Positions 23,939-31,849 of a DNA stretch of 64,000 bases are shown piece after piece (within the stretch, counting starts at the first letter, position 1; each line of letters begins with the position of its first letter). A program made the translations under genes and the position numbers. The notes beneath the pieces are model-generated. The model was not told the DNA's origin, did no database searches, and worked only from the letters and a program-made list of their open reading frames with translations. Where the stretch lies: assembly GCF_014650875.1 (NCBI RefSeq), contig NZ_BMVU01000002.1, forward strand, positions 248,001 to 312,000, read 5' to 3'. This DNA comes from Streptomyces minutiscleroticus. GTDB lineage: Bacteria; Actinomycetota; Actinomycetes; Streptomycetales; Streptomycetaceae.

Positions 23939-24104
23939 CTGGCGGCTCCTTGCGATGTCCTCGGCCCTCGGCAGGTCTTCCGTGGTCCGGGCCGGATCCA
24001 CGGTACCCGCCGGACCTGCCCGACCGGTACTGCCCGTGCGCCGTGGGCCGCGTGTACACGACGGGTTTCCCCCTTCGTACGCCCCGGTTCGTCCGGGGCG
24101 GCCG

Positions 24105-26456
24105 TCAGTCGCCCTCCGCCGTGCCCAGGACGAGAGTGACCTCCTTCTCCTCGCCGTCGCGCCGGATCGTCAGCTCCAGGCGGTCGCCGGGGCGGTGGGC
24201 GCGGGTCTTGACGATCAGCTCCTCGCCCGAGTGCACCCGCTGCCCGTCGATCCCGGTGATGACGTCGCCCGCCCGGATGCCCGCCCGGTCGCCCGGACCG
24301 TCCTCGGTCACCGGCGGACCGCCGTCGTTGCCCTGGGAGCCGACGCGGGCGCCGTCGCCGGTGTAGTCCATGTCGAGCGTGACCCCTATCACCGGGTGGG
24401 TGGCGCAGCCCGTGTTGATCAGCTCCTCGGCGACCCGCTTGCCCTGGTTGATCGGTATGGCGAAGCCGAGTCCTATCGAGCCGGCCTGGCCCCCGTCCAG
24501 GTCCGGGCCGTCGCCCGCGGAGCGGATGGCGCTGTTGATGCCGATGACGCGGGCCTGCGCGTCCAGCAGCGGGCCGCCGGAGTTGCCCGGGTTGATCGGC
24601 GCGTCGGTCTGCAGGGCGTCGACGTACGAGACGTCGCTGCCGTCGCCCTCCTCGCCGCCCGCCGTGATGGGGCGGTCCTTGGCGCTGATGATGCCGGAGG
24701 TGACGGTGTCGGCCAGGTCGAACGGCGCGCCTATGGCCACGACGGGGTCGCCGACCCGGACGTTGTCGGAGTTGCCCAGGGGCAGGGCCGTCAGGCCGCC
24801 GACCCCGTCGACCTTCACGACGGCGAGGTCGTACCCGCTGTCCCGGCCGACGACCTCGCCCTCGGCGGTCTCGCCGCCGCTGAACGTCACGCTGATGGTC
24901 CCGTCGGCCCCCGCCGGCTCGACCACGTGGTTGTTGGTGAGGATGTGGCCGCGGGTGTCCAGTACGAAGCCGGTCCCGGTGCCCTCGGCGTCCGCGCCGC
25001 GCACGTGCAGGGTCACCACGCCGGGCAGGGAGCGCGCCGCGATCCCGGCGACGCTGCCAGGCGCCCGGTCCGTGGGCTCGGCGCCGGCCTGGGGCAGTTC
25101 GACGGCGTCGATGCCGCCGTGGCGCTCCAGGTACGCCCCGACGACGCCGCCCACGCCGCCGGCGACGAGCGCGACGAGCGCGGCACCGCCGACGAGGGCG
25201 CGCCTCACGCGCCCGCGCCGCTGTCCCGTGCTCTCGGCCAGGGCCCCGTTCTGCTGCAGCGGCGCGGCGGCCCAGGGGTCGTAGCGCTGCCAGGGGCCGG
25301 AAGCGGCCGGCGGGACGGGGCGGGCGGGATCGGTGACCTGGTGGGGCTGCGCGAGCGGGACGGAAGAGGCAGGCGGGACGGAAGAGGCAGGCGGGGCGAA
25401 CGGGTCCGCCGCCGGCACCGGGGCCGCCTGCGCAGGGGCGCCGTGCGCCGCAGCCGCTTGCACGGGGGCGCCGGGGGCTGCCTGTGCGTGGGGGCTGTGC
25501 GCCGGGGCCGTCTGCGTGGGGGTGCCGTGCGCCGCGGCCGTCTGCGCGGGGGTGCCGTGCGCCGCGGCCGTCTGCGCGGGGGTGCCGTGCGCCGCGGCCG
25601 TCTGCGCGGGGGTGCCGTGCGCCGGGGCCGGGGACACGGGGGTGCCGTGGGCCGCGGTCGTCGCCGGGTGCTGTACGGGCGGTGCGGGGGCCCAGGGGCC
25701 GGGTTCGCCGTACGGCGGGGTGCCGTAGGGGTCGGGGGCGTGCAGGGGGCGGGGGCGGTCGGCAGGAGGCTGCGTGTCCTGCGCGTCCTGTACGTCCCGC
25801 ACGTCCCGCGCCGCCGGCCCGCGCACGTCCCGCGCCATCGGCTCGCCCTCCGCGTGCGGCCCGTCCGGCGCTTCCTGCCCGCTCCGTGCGGCCTGTCCGC
25901 TCCGTACGGCCTGCCCGCCGCGTGCGTCCCGGCCGACCCGTGCGGCTTCGCCGACCTGCGCGTCATGCCCGGGCCGCACGTCATATCCGACGGCCCCGGC
26001 CTCCTGCTCGTACGGCCCGTCCGGGGAGATCCCGCCGCGGCTGCCCGAGCCGCTTCCGGACGTGTCCGCGGCCGGTACCTCGGGACCGGCCGGCGCCCCG
26101 GGACCGGCGCCCCTCGCCGCCCCTTCCGGCGTTCCCGGCGCTCGCGGTCCCGCCTGGACGGCGACGGGAACTGCGGCGGGCGGAACGGCGGGAGTCGCGG
26201 TGGCCGCCGCGGCGGCGGACGAGGCGGCGGGCGGAGCAGCAGGAGTCGCGGTGGCGGCCATCGGCCGTTCCAGCTCGAAGTCGCCGTCCGTGCCGTCCGC
26301 CCGTCCGGTGCCCCCGGCGCTCCGGACGTCCCCGGCCGTCGGCCCGGCGGCCGGGGCGGAAGGCCCCGTGGGCGAGGCGTCGAAGGGGCCGGTCTCCGGC
26401 CCGTGCGCCCGCGGGCGGCTCCACCACTTCGGTTTCGTGGGCTTCCCCTGGTTCAT
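24105..26456 (-). CDS. HtrA/DegP-type membrane serine protease with PDZ domain
   Basis: 783-residue envelope protease. Residues 1-405 are a cytoplasmic low-complexity tail with 10-residue repeats. About 415-440 is a membrane helix (ALVALVAGGVGGVVGAYL). The trypsin-like domain has His in ILTNNHVVEP (about 509), Asp in GYDLAVVKVD (about 544) and Ser in NPGNSGGPLLD (about 627). One PDZ domain follows (690-780). It degrades or refolds damaged exported proteins. ATG at 26456 has GGGGAGAGC upstream. It lies 150 bases after the anti-sigma gene, pointing to control by the ECF sigma factor. The tail is far longer than in most family members. Confidence 0.93.
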   Translation of the reverse strand: MNQGKPTKPKWWSRPRAHGPETGPFDASPTGPSAPAAGPTAGDVRSAGGTGRADGTDGDFELERPMAATATPAAPPAASSAAAAATATPAVPPAAVPVAVQAGPRAPGTPEGAARGAGPGAPAGPEVPAADTSGSGSGSRGGISPDGPYEQEAGAVGYDVRPGHDAQVGEAARVGRDARGGQAVRSGQAARSGQEAPDGPHAEGEPMARDVRGPAARDVRDVQDAQDTQPPADRPRPLHAPDPYGTPPYGEPGPWAPAPPVQHPATTAAHGTPVSPAPAHGTPAQTAAAHGTPAQTAAAHGTPAQTAAAHGTPTQTAPAHSPHAQAAPGAPVQAAAAHGAPAQAAPVPAADPFAPPASSVPPASSVPLAQPHQVTDPARPVPPAASGPWQRYDPWAAAPLQQNGALAESTGQRRGRVRRALVGGAALVALVAGGVGGVVGAYLERHGGIDAVELPQAGAEPTDRAPGSVAGIAARSLPGVVTLHVRGADAEGTGTGFVLDTRGHILTNNHVVEPAGADGTISVTFSGGETAEGEVVGRDSGYDLAVVKVDGVGGLTALPLGNSDNVRVGDPVVAIGAPFDLADTVTSGIISAKDRPITAGGEEGDGSDVSYVDALQTDAPINPGNSGGPLLDAQARVIGINSAIRSAGDGPDLDGGQAGSIGLGFAIPINQGKRVAEELINTGCATHPVIGVTLDMDYTGDGARVGSQGNDGGPPVTEDGPGDRAGIRAGDVITGIDGQRVHSGEELIVKTRAHRPGDRLELTIRRDGEEKEVTLVLGTAEGD
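25501..25650 (-). repeat. 30-bp in-frame minisatellite in the HtrA-like gene
   Basis: Five 30-base units; the three at 25531-25620 are identical and the flanking ones diverge. On the coding strand they encode AHGTPAQTAA. The array lies in the cytoplasmic tail. Confidence 0.95.
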
Positions 26457-26606
26457 GCTCTCCCCACACATGGCCCGCGGCCCGACGCGTCGGCGCTCAC
26501 CGCAGAAGGTCGACTCCGCGTCCGGGATGTCCTGCGCGGACGCGGCCCACCACGGATTCAACCAGGTTCGCGGGCCGCCGCGCAGGGGCCGGGTCCGGCG
26601 GCGGGG

Positions 26607-27539
26607 TCAGCGGGGCGACGTGGGCGAAGGGGTGACGGACGGGTCGCCGGGGACCGGCTCGGACAGCAGCACGGGCGGGACGAGCGCCGGCACCGTCGGC
26701 CAGGCCGCCAGCGTGACCGGCGGGGTCTGGGCGAGGGGGCGTATGAGCGGGGAGGTCGCGACGGCACCGTCCGGCACGTGCGGCCCGTACGGCGTCCGGT
26801 GCGGGGAGGGCGGGGAAGGCGGGGCCGCCGGGGCGGGTACCCCGGGGAGCAGCGGCGCGGCCGCCTCGACGGGCGCGACCGGCGTCTCGTCGCCGCGGCG
26901 CTGGGTCTGGGCGAGCAGCGGGCCGACGCCGGAGCGGCGGCGCGGCCCGTCGGACGGGGCGGCGCCGGCCCCCGGTCCGCGCGACGGCGTCACGTTGCTG
27001 CCGGACCCGCCGCGCGCGTCCGTGGTGTCGGTCGGCATGCCCACCGACATCCCGCCGAGCGCGATCGCGGCCAGCGAGACCGCCCCGGCCGCGGCGAACG
27101 CGAAGCGCAGCCCGCGCGAGGCCGACCGCTCGGCCTCGCGGCGGCCGACGTCGTGGATGCGGAAGCCGCGCTGTTCCGGCTCGGAGGGGAGCATCGCGGA
27201 GTGGGGGCCCGACGGCGCGTACCCGAAGGGCTCCTTCATGCCGAAGACACCGGAGGTCCCGAAACCTGAGCCGCCCGGAGCCGGTCCGCCGCTCCGGTCG
27301 TCCCCCGCGGGGAGTCCCTGGAGGCGGGCCAGGAAGCTCTCCGAGGGCGTGGGCGGGGCCACCTCCGCGAAGACGCTCTTCAACCGGCGCTGCTCGTCGG
27401 CCTCGGCCTTGCACTTCGCGCAGGTGGCGAGGTGGGCCAGGACGCGCTCGCGCGCCTCATGACCGAGCTCTCCGTCCACGAGGGCGGAGAGCCGGTCTCC
27501 CAGGTGCTGCTCTGCGGGGGTCGGCCGTGATCCGGTCAC
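26607..27539 (-). CDS. zinc-binding anti-sigma factor (RseA-like)
   Basis: 310-residue membrane anti-sigma factor. The N-terminal ZAS domain has H36, C40 and C43 in HLATCAKC, the HxxxCxxC zinc motif. A linker follows, then one membrane helix near 143-165 ([18 protein letters not shown]), and a Pro-rich extracytoplasmic half. It should hold the cognate ECF sigma factor inactive until envelope or thiol stress. The GTG start overlaps the sigma stop by four bases (GTGA), showing translational coupling. M. tuberculosis RseA (Rv1222) is the positional match as I recall. Confidence 0.9.
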   Translation of the reverse strand: MTGSRPTPAEQHLGDRLSALVDGELGHEARERVLAHLATCAKCKAEADEQRRLKSVFAEVAPPTPSESFLARLQGLPAGDDRSGGPAPGGSGFGTSGVFGMKEPFGYAPSGPHSAMLPSEPEQRGFRIHDVGRREAERSASRGLRFAFAAAGAVSLAAIALGGMSVGMPTDTTDARGGSGSNVTPSRGPGAGAAPSDGPRRRSGVGPLLAQTQRRGDETPVAPVEAAAPLLPGVPAPAAPPSPPSPHRTPYGPHVPDGAVATSPLIRPLAQTPPVTLAAWPTVPALVPPVLLSEPVPGDPSVTPSPTSPR

Positions 27540-28306
27540 GCGGTCGCGCCCCCTCCTCCCAGCGCGGGCACTCCGACCACGAAGCGACGGCGCTCGGCGC
27601 GGGCCTCCGGCGACCGGTGCGCCAGGGCCTTGCGCAGCTGCGAGCGGCCGCGGTGGATCCGGCTGCGGACCGTGCCGAGCTTCACGCCCAGGGTCGCGGC
27701 GATCTCCTCGTACGACAGGCCCTCGATGTCGCAGAGCACGACGGCGGCGCGGAACTCGGGGGCGAGCGTGTCCAGGGCCTGCTGGACGTCCGCGTCGAAG
27801 TGCGAGTCGTTGAAGACCTGCTGCGGGGACGGCTCGCGGCTGGGGAGCCGCTCGGCGGCGTCGTCGCCGAGGGCGTCGAACCGGATGCGCTGCTTGCGGC
27901 GCACCATGTCCAGGAAAAGATTCGTGGTGATGCGGTGCAGCCAGCCCTCGAACGTGCCGGGGGTGTACGTCGACAGGGAGCGGAAGACGCGGACGAAGAC
28001 CTCCTGGGTGAGGTCCTCGGCGTCGTGCTGGTTGCCCGTCAGGCGGTAGGCGAGCCGGTAGACCCGGCCGCTGTGCATGCTGACGATCTCCTCCCAGGTG
28101 GGCGGAGTCCACGCCTGCGAGTCCGCGTCGGTGGCGAAGGTCGCGGTCTGCGCGGTGTCGGTGGCGTGGCGCTGGTCAGCGGTGTCGGTCACGGATTTCG
28201 GCTCGCTCGCCGACCCGAGGAGGCGCCGCAGCACCCCTCTCCGATCCACGGGCTCAGCCGCACCTCCCCTATCGGCTCTGGTGGTGTCCAGTGGAGCCCC
28301 TACCAT
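27536..28306 (-). CDS. ECF RNA polymerase sigma factor (mycobacterial SigE type)
   Basis: 256-residue ECF sigma factor. Region 2 runs from about residue 75 ([32 protein letters not shown]) and region 4 from about 175 ([37 protein letters not shown]). A 70-residue N-terminal extension precedes region 2. ATG at 28306 has GCGAGGTGGCT upstream; an in-frame start further up would read through an AT-rich promoter-like stretch. Note that Streptomyces sigE is a different gene; this one corresponds to M. tuberculosis sigE by context. It likely controls the protease and anti-sigma genes downstream, and itself. Confidence 0.93.
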   Translation of the reverse strand: MVGAPLDTTRADRGGAAEPVDRRGVLRRLLGSASEPKSVTDTADQRHATDTAQTATFATDADSQAWTPPTWEEIVSMHSGRVYRLAYRLTGNQHDAEDLTQEVFVRVFRSLSTYTPGTFEGWLHRITTNLFLDMVRRKQRIRFDALGDDAAERLPSREPSPQQVFNDSHFDADVQQALDTLAPEFRAAVVLCDIEGLSYEEIAATLGVKLGTVRSRIHRGRSQLRKALAHRSPEARAERRRFVVGVPALGGGGATA

Positions 28307-28514
28307 AGCCACCTCGCCCGTTAGCTCCGGATAAGCGGTTTTACGAGAATTTGATACGCGCTTCTGCGGCTGCGTCAGCACTTGCTCGCCGTCCTGGTCC
28401 ATGCGCCGTCCCCCCGCGTCCTTCTCCACTCCGTAAACGCCCGGTCCCATCTGCGGGTTCCCGACGGCAACGGATACAGTCACGCCCAGGCAACCACGGG
28501 GACAGGAGAGGGTC
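28307..28514. promoter_or_regulatory. divergent promoter region, sigma factor / O-methyltransferase
   Basis: 208 bases between divergent genes. The part near sigma is clearly AT-richer than its surroundings (GCGTATCAAATTCTCGTAAA on the minus strand at about 28340-28365) and is the best place for the sigma promoter. No confident ECF consensus is seen. Confidence 0.5.
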
Positions 28515-29147
28515 ATTACCGGCAACCGGCAGACGAGCTGGGCGTTCGCCGACGCCTTTGTCGCCGAGGACGACGCGCTGCACTGGGCCCGGGAGCGGGC
28601 CCGGGAGGCAGGGCTGCGCCCGGTGTCGCCCGGCACGGGCGCCGCGCTGCGGATGCTCGCCGCCACCGTGGACGCCAAGGCGGTGGCGGAGATCGGGACC
28701 GGCACCGGGGTCTCCGGCATCCACCTGCTGCACGGCATGCGGCCGGACGGGGTGCTGACCACCGTCGACTCCGAGCCGGAGCGGCAGCAGTTCGCCCGGC
28801 AGGCCTTCCGGGCGGCCGGCTTCGCCAGCAACCGGGCGCGTTTCATCCCCGGGCACGCGCTGGACGTCCTGCCCCGGCTCGCCGACTCCGGCTACGACCT
28901 GGTGTTCTGCGACGGCGACCGCGCGGAGTGCCTCGACTATCTGGCGGAATCGCTGCGCCTGCTGCGCCCGGGCGGCCTGGTGTGCTTCGAGGGCGTCTTC
29001 TCGGACGGCCGGACCGTGGACTCGGGCCCGCAGCCCGCCGAGGTCGTCCGGCTGCGGGAGCTGCTGCGCGGCGTGCGCGAGAGCCAGGACCTGGTGCCCT
29101 CGCTGCTGCCGGTGGGCGACGGCCTCCTCTGCGCGGTCAAGCGCTGA
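28515..29147 (+). CDS. SAM-dependent O-methyltransferase, probable ATT start
   Basis: 210-residue class I methyltransferase of the catechol-O-methyltransferase-like family (methyltransf_3). The SAM site is [14 protein letters not shown] near residue 57, then VDSEPER, and the metal/catalytic segment [17 protein letters not shown] near 128. The coding pattern and family N-terminus ([15 protein letters not shown]) continue upstream of the first canonical start (GTG 28623) to an ATT at 28515, which has GGAGAGG in place. The frame is blocked by TAA at 28434, with no ATG, GTG, TTG or CTG between. Divergent from the sigma gene, as Rv1220c is from sigE. Confidence 0.88.
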   Translation: MTGNRQTSWAFADAFVAEDDALHWARERAREAGLRPVSPGTGAALRMLAATVDAKAVAEIGTGTGVSGIHLLHGMRPDGVLTTVDSEPERQQFARQAFRAAGFASNRARFIPGHALDVLPRLADSGYDLVFCDGDRAECLDYLAESLRLLRPGGLVCFEGVFSDGRTVDSGPQPAEVVRLRELLRGVRESQDLVPSLLPVGDGLLCAVKR

Positions 29148-29329
29148 CACCGGCCCGGCGCCGTCCGGCCGGGCCCGGTCCGGCCCTGCCCCTCCCCCTG
29201 CCTCCACCCTTGCCCGCCCGCGTACCGCGCGGGCCGGCGCGCGTCCCCGTACCGCCCGTACCCGAGCACCGCGCCCGCGCTCGCACCCCCGCCGACCAGG
29301 GCTTCCGTCCCTCCGCCCGGGAACGACAG

Positions 29330-29359
29330 CGCCCCGGCGCCGTGTGCGGCACCGGGGCG
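29330..29359. terminator. terminator between convergent genes
   Basis: CGCCCCGGCGC (29330-29340) pairs with GCACCGGGGCG (29349-29359), one mismatch, 8-base loop. It lies between the methyltransferase and DUF3117 stop codons. Confidence 0.6.
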
Positions 29360-29385
29360 GCTGAAGAGGTATGGTCGCTTCCGCG

Positions 29386-29553
29386 TCAGCCGACGACCTT
29401 CTTGAGGGCGTCGCCGAGCGCGTCGGCCTCGTCAGGGGTCAGCTCGACGACGAGCCGACCGCCGCCTTCGAGCGGAACGCGCATGACGATGCCCCGCCCC
29501 TCCTTGGTCACCTCGAGCGGGCCATCGCCCGTCCGCGGCTTCATGGCCGCCAT
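29386..29553 (-). CDS. DUF3117 family protein
   Basis: 55-residue protein matching the very conserved actinobacterial DUF3117 family from end to end (MAAMKPRTGDGPLEV, RGIVMRVPLEGGGRLVVEL, DEADALGDALKKVVG). It is a small beta-rich protein without catalytic motifs. The ATG at 29553 has GGAAGGGGAA upstream. M. tuberculosis Rv1211 is the same family as I remember. The function is unknown; strong conservation and high expression are known features of the family. Confidence 0.93.
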   Translation of the reverse strand: MAAMKPRTGDGPLEVTKEGRGIVMRVPLEGGGRLVVELTPDEADALGDALKKVVG

Positions 29554-29913
29554 GCTCGTTCCCCTTCCTGAAACCAGCTCATCGTCCGCCGACGGCCCCT
29601 TGAAGGGCACGCGTCCCTTTGTAGGACGCGCGTCACCGGCATCGAACACATTGCTTCCAAGCCATTATCCCGCATCGCAGGACCCGATGACCAACATCGG
29701 TTGGCATCGCTTGGGCAACGCGCGCGAGCAAAACCACTCAATTCACCGAGGGGGCTGCAATACTGCGCCACCGCGCCTACAGACGCCGCGCGGAATTCTT
29801 TGACGCAGGTCACACGTGCGTCCCGCCCCTGCTCCGGCGATCTCCGCCATGCTGTCCTCCGACAGGACGTACCGACCGGTACGCCGGATCCACCGCATCG
29901 GAGGGGACCCGCC
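29554..29913. promoter_or_regulatory. 360-bp divergent region with inverted repeats
   Basis: No gene is seen. On the DUF3117 side, CGCGTCC (29610-29616) pairs with GGACGCG (29624-29630), in the likely leader. In the middle, CCGATG-ACCAA-CATCGG (29684-29700) is a good operator-like inverted repeat within an AT-richer promoter stretch (29645-29760). A strong GGAGGGG precedes the enoyl-CoA hydratase start. Confidence 0.5.
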
Positions 29914-30720
29914 ATGGCCGACACCGTGCTCTACGAGGTGAGCGACGGACTCGCGACGATCACGCTCAACCGCCCCGAGGCGATGAACGCGCTCGACGTG
30001 GAGACGAAGGTCGCCCTGCGGGACGCGGCCCGGGCGGCGGCCGACGACGGCGCGGTGCGGGCCGTACTGCTCACCGCCGCCGGCGACCGGGCGTTCTGCG
30101 TGGGCCAGGACCTCAAGGAACACGTGGGGCTGCTCGCGGCGAGCGAGGGGGCGGGGCCGGACGAGGGCGTCATGAGCACGGTGCGGGAGCACTACAACCC
30201 GATCGTGCGGGCCCTGGCCGGCGCCGCGAAGCCCGTGGTCGCCGCCGTGAACGGCGTCGCCGCCGGGGCGGGCTTCGGCTTCGCGCTCGCCGCGGACTAC
30301 CGGATCGTGGCCGACACGGCGTCCTTCAACACCTCCTTCGCCGGGGTCGCGCTGACCGCCGACTCGGGCATCTCCTGGACACTGCCGCGCGCCGTCGGCG
30401 CGAGCCGGGCCGCCGACCTGCTGCTCTTCCCCCGCACCCTGACCGCCCAGGAGGCGTACGACCTCGGGATCGCCCACCGCGTGGTGCCCTCCGCGGAGCT
30501 GGCCGCCGAGGCCCTGGGGCTGGCGCGCAGGCTGGCCGCGGGCCCGACCGTGGCGTACGCGGCCCTGAAGGAGTCCCTCTCCTACGCCCTGTCGCACTCC
30601 CTGGAGGAGGCGCTGGAGAAGGAGGACGAACTGCAGACCAGGGCGGGCGCCTCGCAGGACCACCGGATCGCGGTGCGGGCGTTCGTGGCCAAGGAGAAGC
30701 CGGTCTACCTGGGGCGCTGA
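29914..30720 (+). CDS. enoyl-CoA hydratase/isomerase family protein
   Basis: 268-residue crotonase-fold enzyme. The oxyanion-hole segments are present (AFCVGQDLKEH near 65, NGVAAGAGFGFALAADYRI near 112). At the usual catalytic Glu positions, sequence shows ADSGISWTLPRAVG, where the first Glu of classic hydratases is replaced by Asp-Ser and an isomerase such as PaaG carries similar residues. So isomerase activity toward ring or 2,3-unsaturated CoA esters is as likely as hydration. Monocistronic with a strong ribosome site (GGAGGGG). Confidence 0.85.
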   Translation: MADTVLYEVSDGLATITLNRPEAMNALDVETKVALRDAARAAADDGAVRAVLLTAAGDRAFCVGQDLKEHVGLLAASEGAGPDEGVMSTVREHYNPIVRALAGAAKPVVAAVNGVAAGAGFGFALAADYRIVADTASFNTSFAGVALTADSGISWTLPRAVGASRAADLLLFPRTLTAQEAYDLGIAHRVVPSAELAAEALGLARRLAAGPTVAYAALKESLSYALSHSLEEALEKEDELQTRAGASQDHRIAVRAFVAKEKPVYLGR

Positions 30721-30788
30721 GCCCGCCACGGGTCCGGCCCACCCGCGGGGCGGCGGGCCGCCCGCTCCCCGGCGGCCGGGCCGCGGGG

Positions 30789-31367
30789 CTACCCGCGGCG
30801 CGCCACGCAGTCCGCCAGGTGGTCGTCCACCAGGCCGCACGCCTGCATCAGGGCGTACGCCGTGGTGGGTCCGACGAAGCGGATGCCGCGCTTCTTGAGG
30901 GCCTTGGACAGGGCCGTGGACTCGTCGGTCACGGCCGGGACGTCGGCGAGCGTGCGCGGGGCGGGCCGCGCGGCGCGGTCCGGGGCGAAGGACCAGATCA
31001 GCTCGTCCAGCTCGCCGGGGGCCCAGTCGGCGAGCACGCGCGCGTTGGCGACCGTCGCCTCGATCTTGGCGCGGTTGCGGATGATCCCCGGGTCGGCCAG
31101 CAGGCGCGCCTCGTCCTCTGCCGTGAACGCCGCGACCTTGGCGATGCCGAAGCCGGCGAAGGCTGCGCGGAAGCCCTCGCGGCGGCGCAGGATCGTGATC
31201 CACGACAGGCCGGACTGGAAGGCCTCCAGGCACAGCCGCTCGTACAGCGCGTCGTCGCCGTGGACCGGGCGGCCCCACTCCTGGTCGTGGTAGGCCAGGT
31301 AGTCCTCGGCCGACAGGGCCCACGGGCAGCGCAGGGCGCCGTCGGGGCCGGCGAGCGCGGCGCTCAT
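30789..31367 (-). CDS. tag: DNA-3-methyladenine glycosylase I
   Basis: 192-residue Tag-type glycosylase that removes 3-methyladenine from alkylated DNA in base excision repair. It starts with RCPWAL, then YHDQEWGRP and LCLEAFQSGLSWITIL, the classic Tag signature. The zinc-snap residues are present: early Cys and His, and HLADC (HxxxC) close to the end. The start ATG overlaps the stop of the DivIVA-like gene (ATGA), so the two are translationally coupled. Rv1209-Rv1210 of M. tuberculosis shows the same pair as I recall. Confidence 0.93.
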   Translation of the reverse strand: MSAALAGPDGALRCPWALSAEDYLAYHDQEWGRPVHGDDALYERLCLEAFQSGLSWITILRRREGFRAAFAGFGIAKVAAFTAEDEARLLADPGIIRNRAKIEATVANARVLADWAPGELDELIWSFAPDRAARPAPRTLADVPAVTDESTALSKALKKRGIRFVGPTTAYALMQACGLVDDHLADCVARRG

Positions 31368-31711
31368 CGGTGGTCTCCGTCGGCCGGCTTGTCCATCGGG
31401 ACCCGGGCGGCGCGGGCGCCGGCGAGCGCGGATTCCAGGTCGGCGATCCGGGCGTCCCGCTCGGCCAGCTCGGCGCCGAGGCGGCCGAGCGCGTCGTCCA
31501 CGTCGGCCATGCGGTAGCCGCGCACGGTGAGCGGGAAGCGGAGGGTCTCCACGTCCGCGCGGTTCACCGGCCGGTGCTCGGGCAGGTGGTCCGCCACCCG
31601 TTCCGGTGGCGCCTCGGGCAGCGCGCCGCTCTCCCCGCCGCCGACGACGGAGAGGGTCACCGCGCCGACGACCACGACGAGGGCGAGGACCAGGAACAGG
31701 AACATGAACAT
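31364..31711 (-). CDS. DivIVA-domain small membrane protein
   Basis: 115-residue protein with an N-terminal membrane helix (FLFLVLALVVVVGAVTLSVV) and a DivIVA/Wag31-like segment (RFPLTVRGYRMADVDDALGRLGAEL) followed by a short coiled coil. In DivIVA proteins this segment contacts membranes at poles and septa. It is far shorter than Wag31, so it may be an accessory polar factor. It overlaps the glycosylase gene by four bases. The coupling of the two is conserved context, but I know of no functional link. Confidence 0.88.
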   Translation of the reverse strand: MFMFLFLVLALVVVVGAVTLSVVGGGESGALPEAPPERVADHLPEHRPVNRADVETLRFPLTVRGYRMADVDDALGRLGAELAERDARIADLESALAGARAARVPMDKPADGDHR

Positions 31712-31849
31712 CGCTGAGGCCCCCAGGCTCGGACGCCGGCGCGGGCGCGCCGGCGCGGAAAGTGTCAGGCTCCGATCGTGCCATGCGGCGCCGGCGGTTA
31801 GGGTCGCAGGCGGCCGTACAGCGGGAACTACAAGGTGAGGTCACAGGGG

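Noticed and set aside
23484-27269. 1261-residue open frame antisense to tatB, protease and anti-sigma genes
   Set aside because: Shadow frame; the minus-strand genes have catalytic triad, zinc and membrane motifs in the right order.
28623-29147. GTG 28623 as the start of the O-methyltransferase
   Set aside because: It would remove 36 residues with coding character and a methyltransferase-like N-terminus, and it has no good ribosome site; ATT 28515 does.
31835-31849. GTG 31835 as the start of the FolP2-like gene
   Set aside because: The AGGTGAGG ribosome site lies over this GTG and is well placed for ATG 31850, where family sequence begins.
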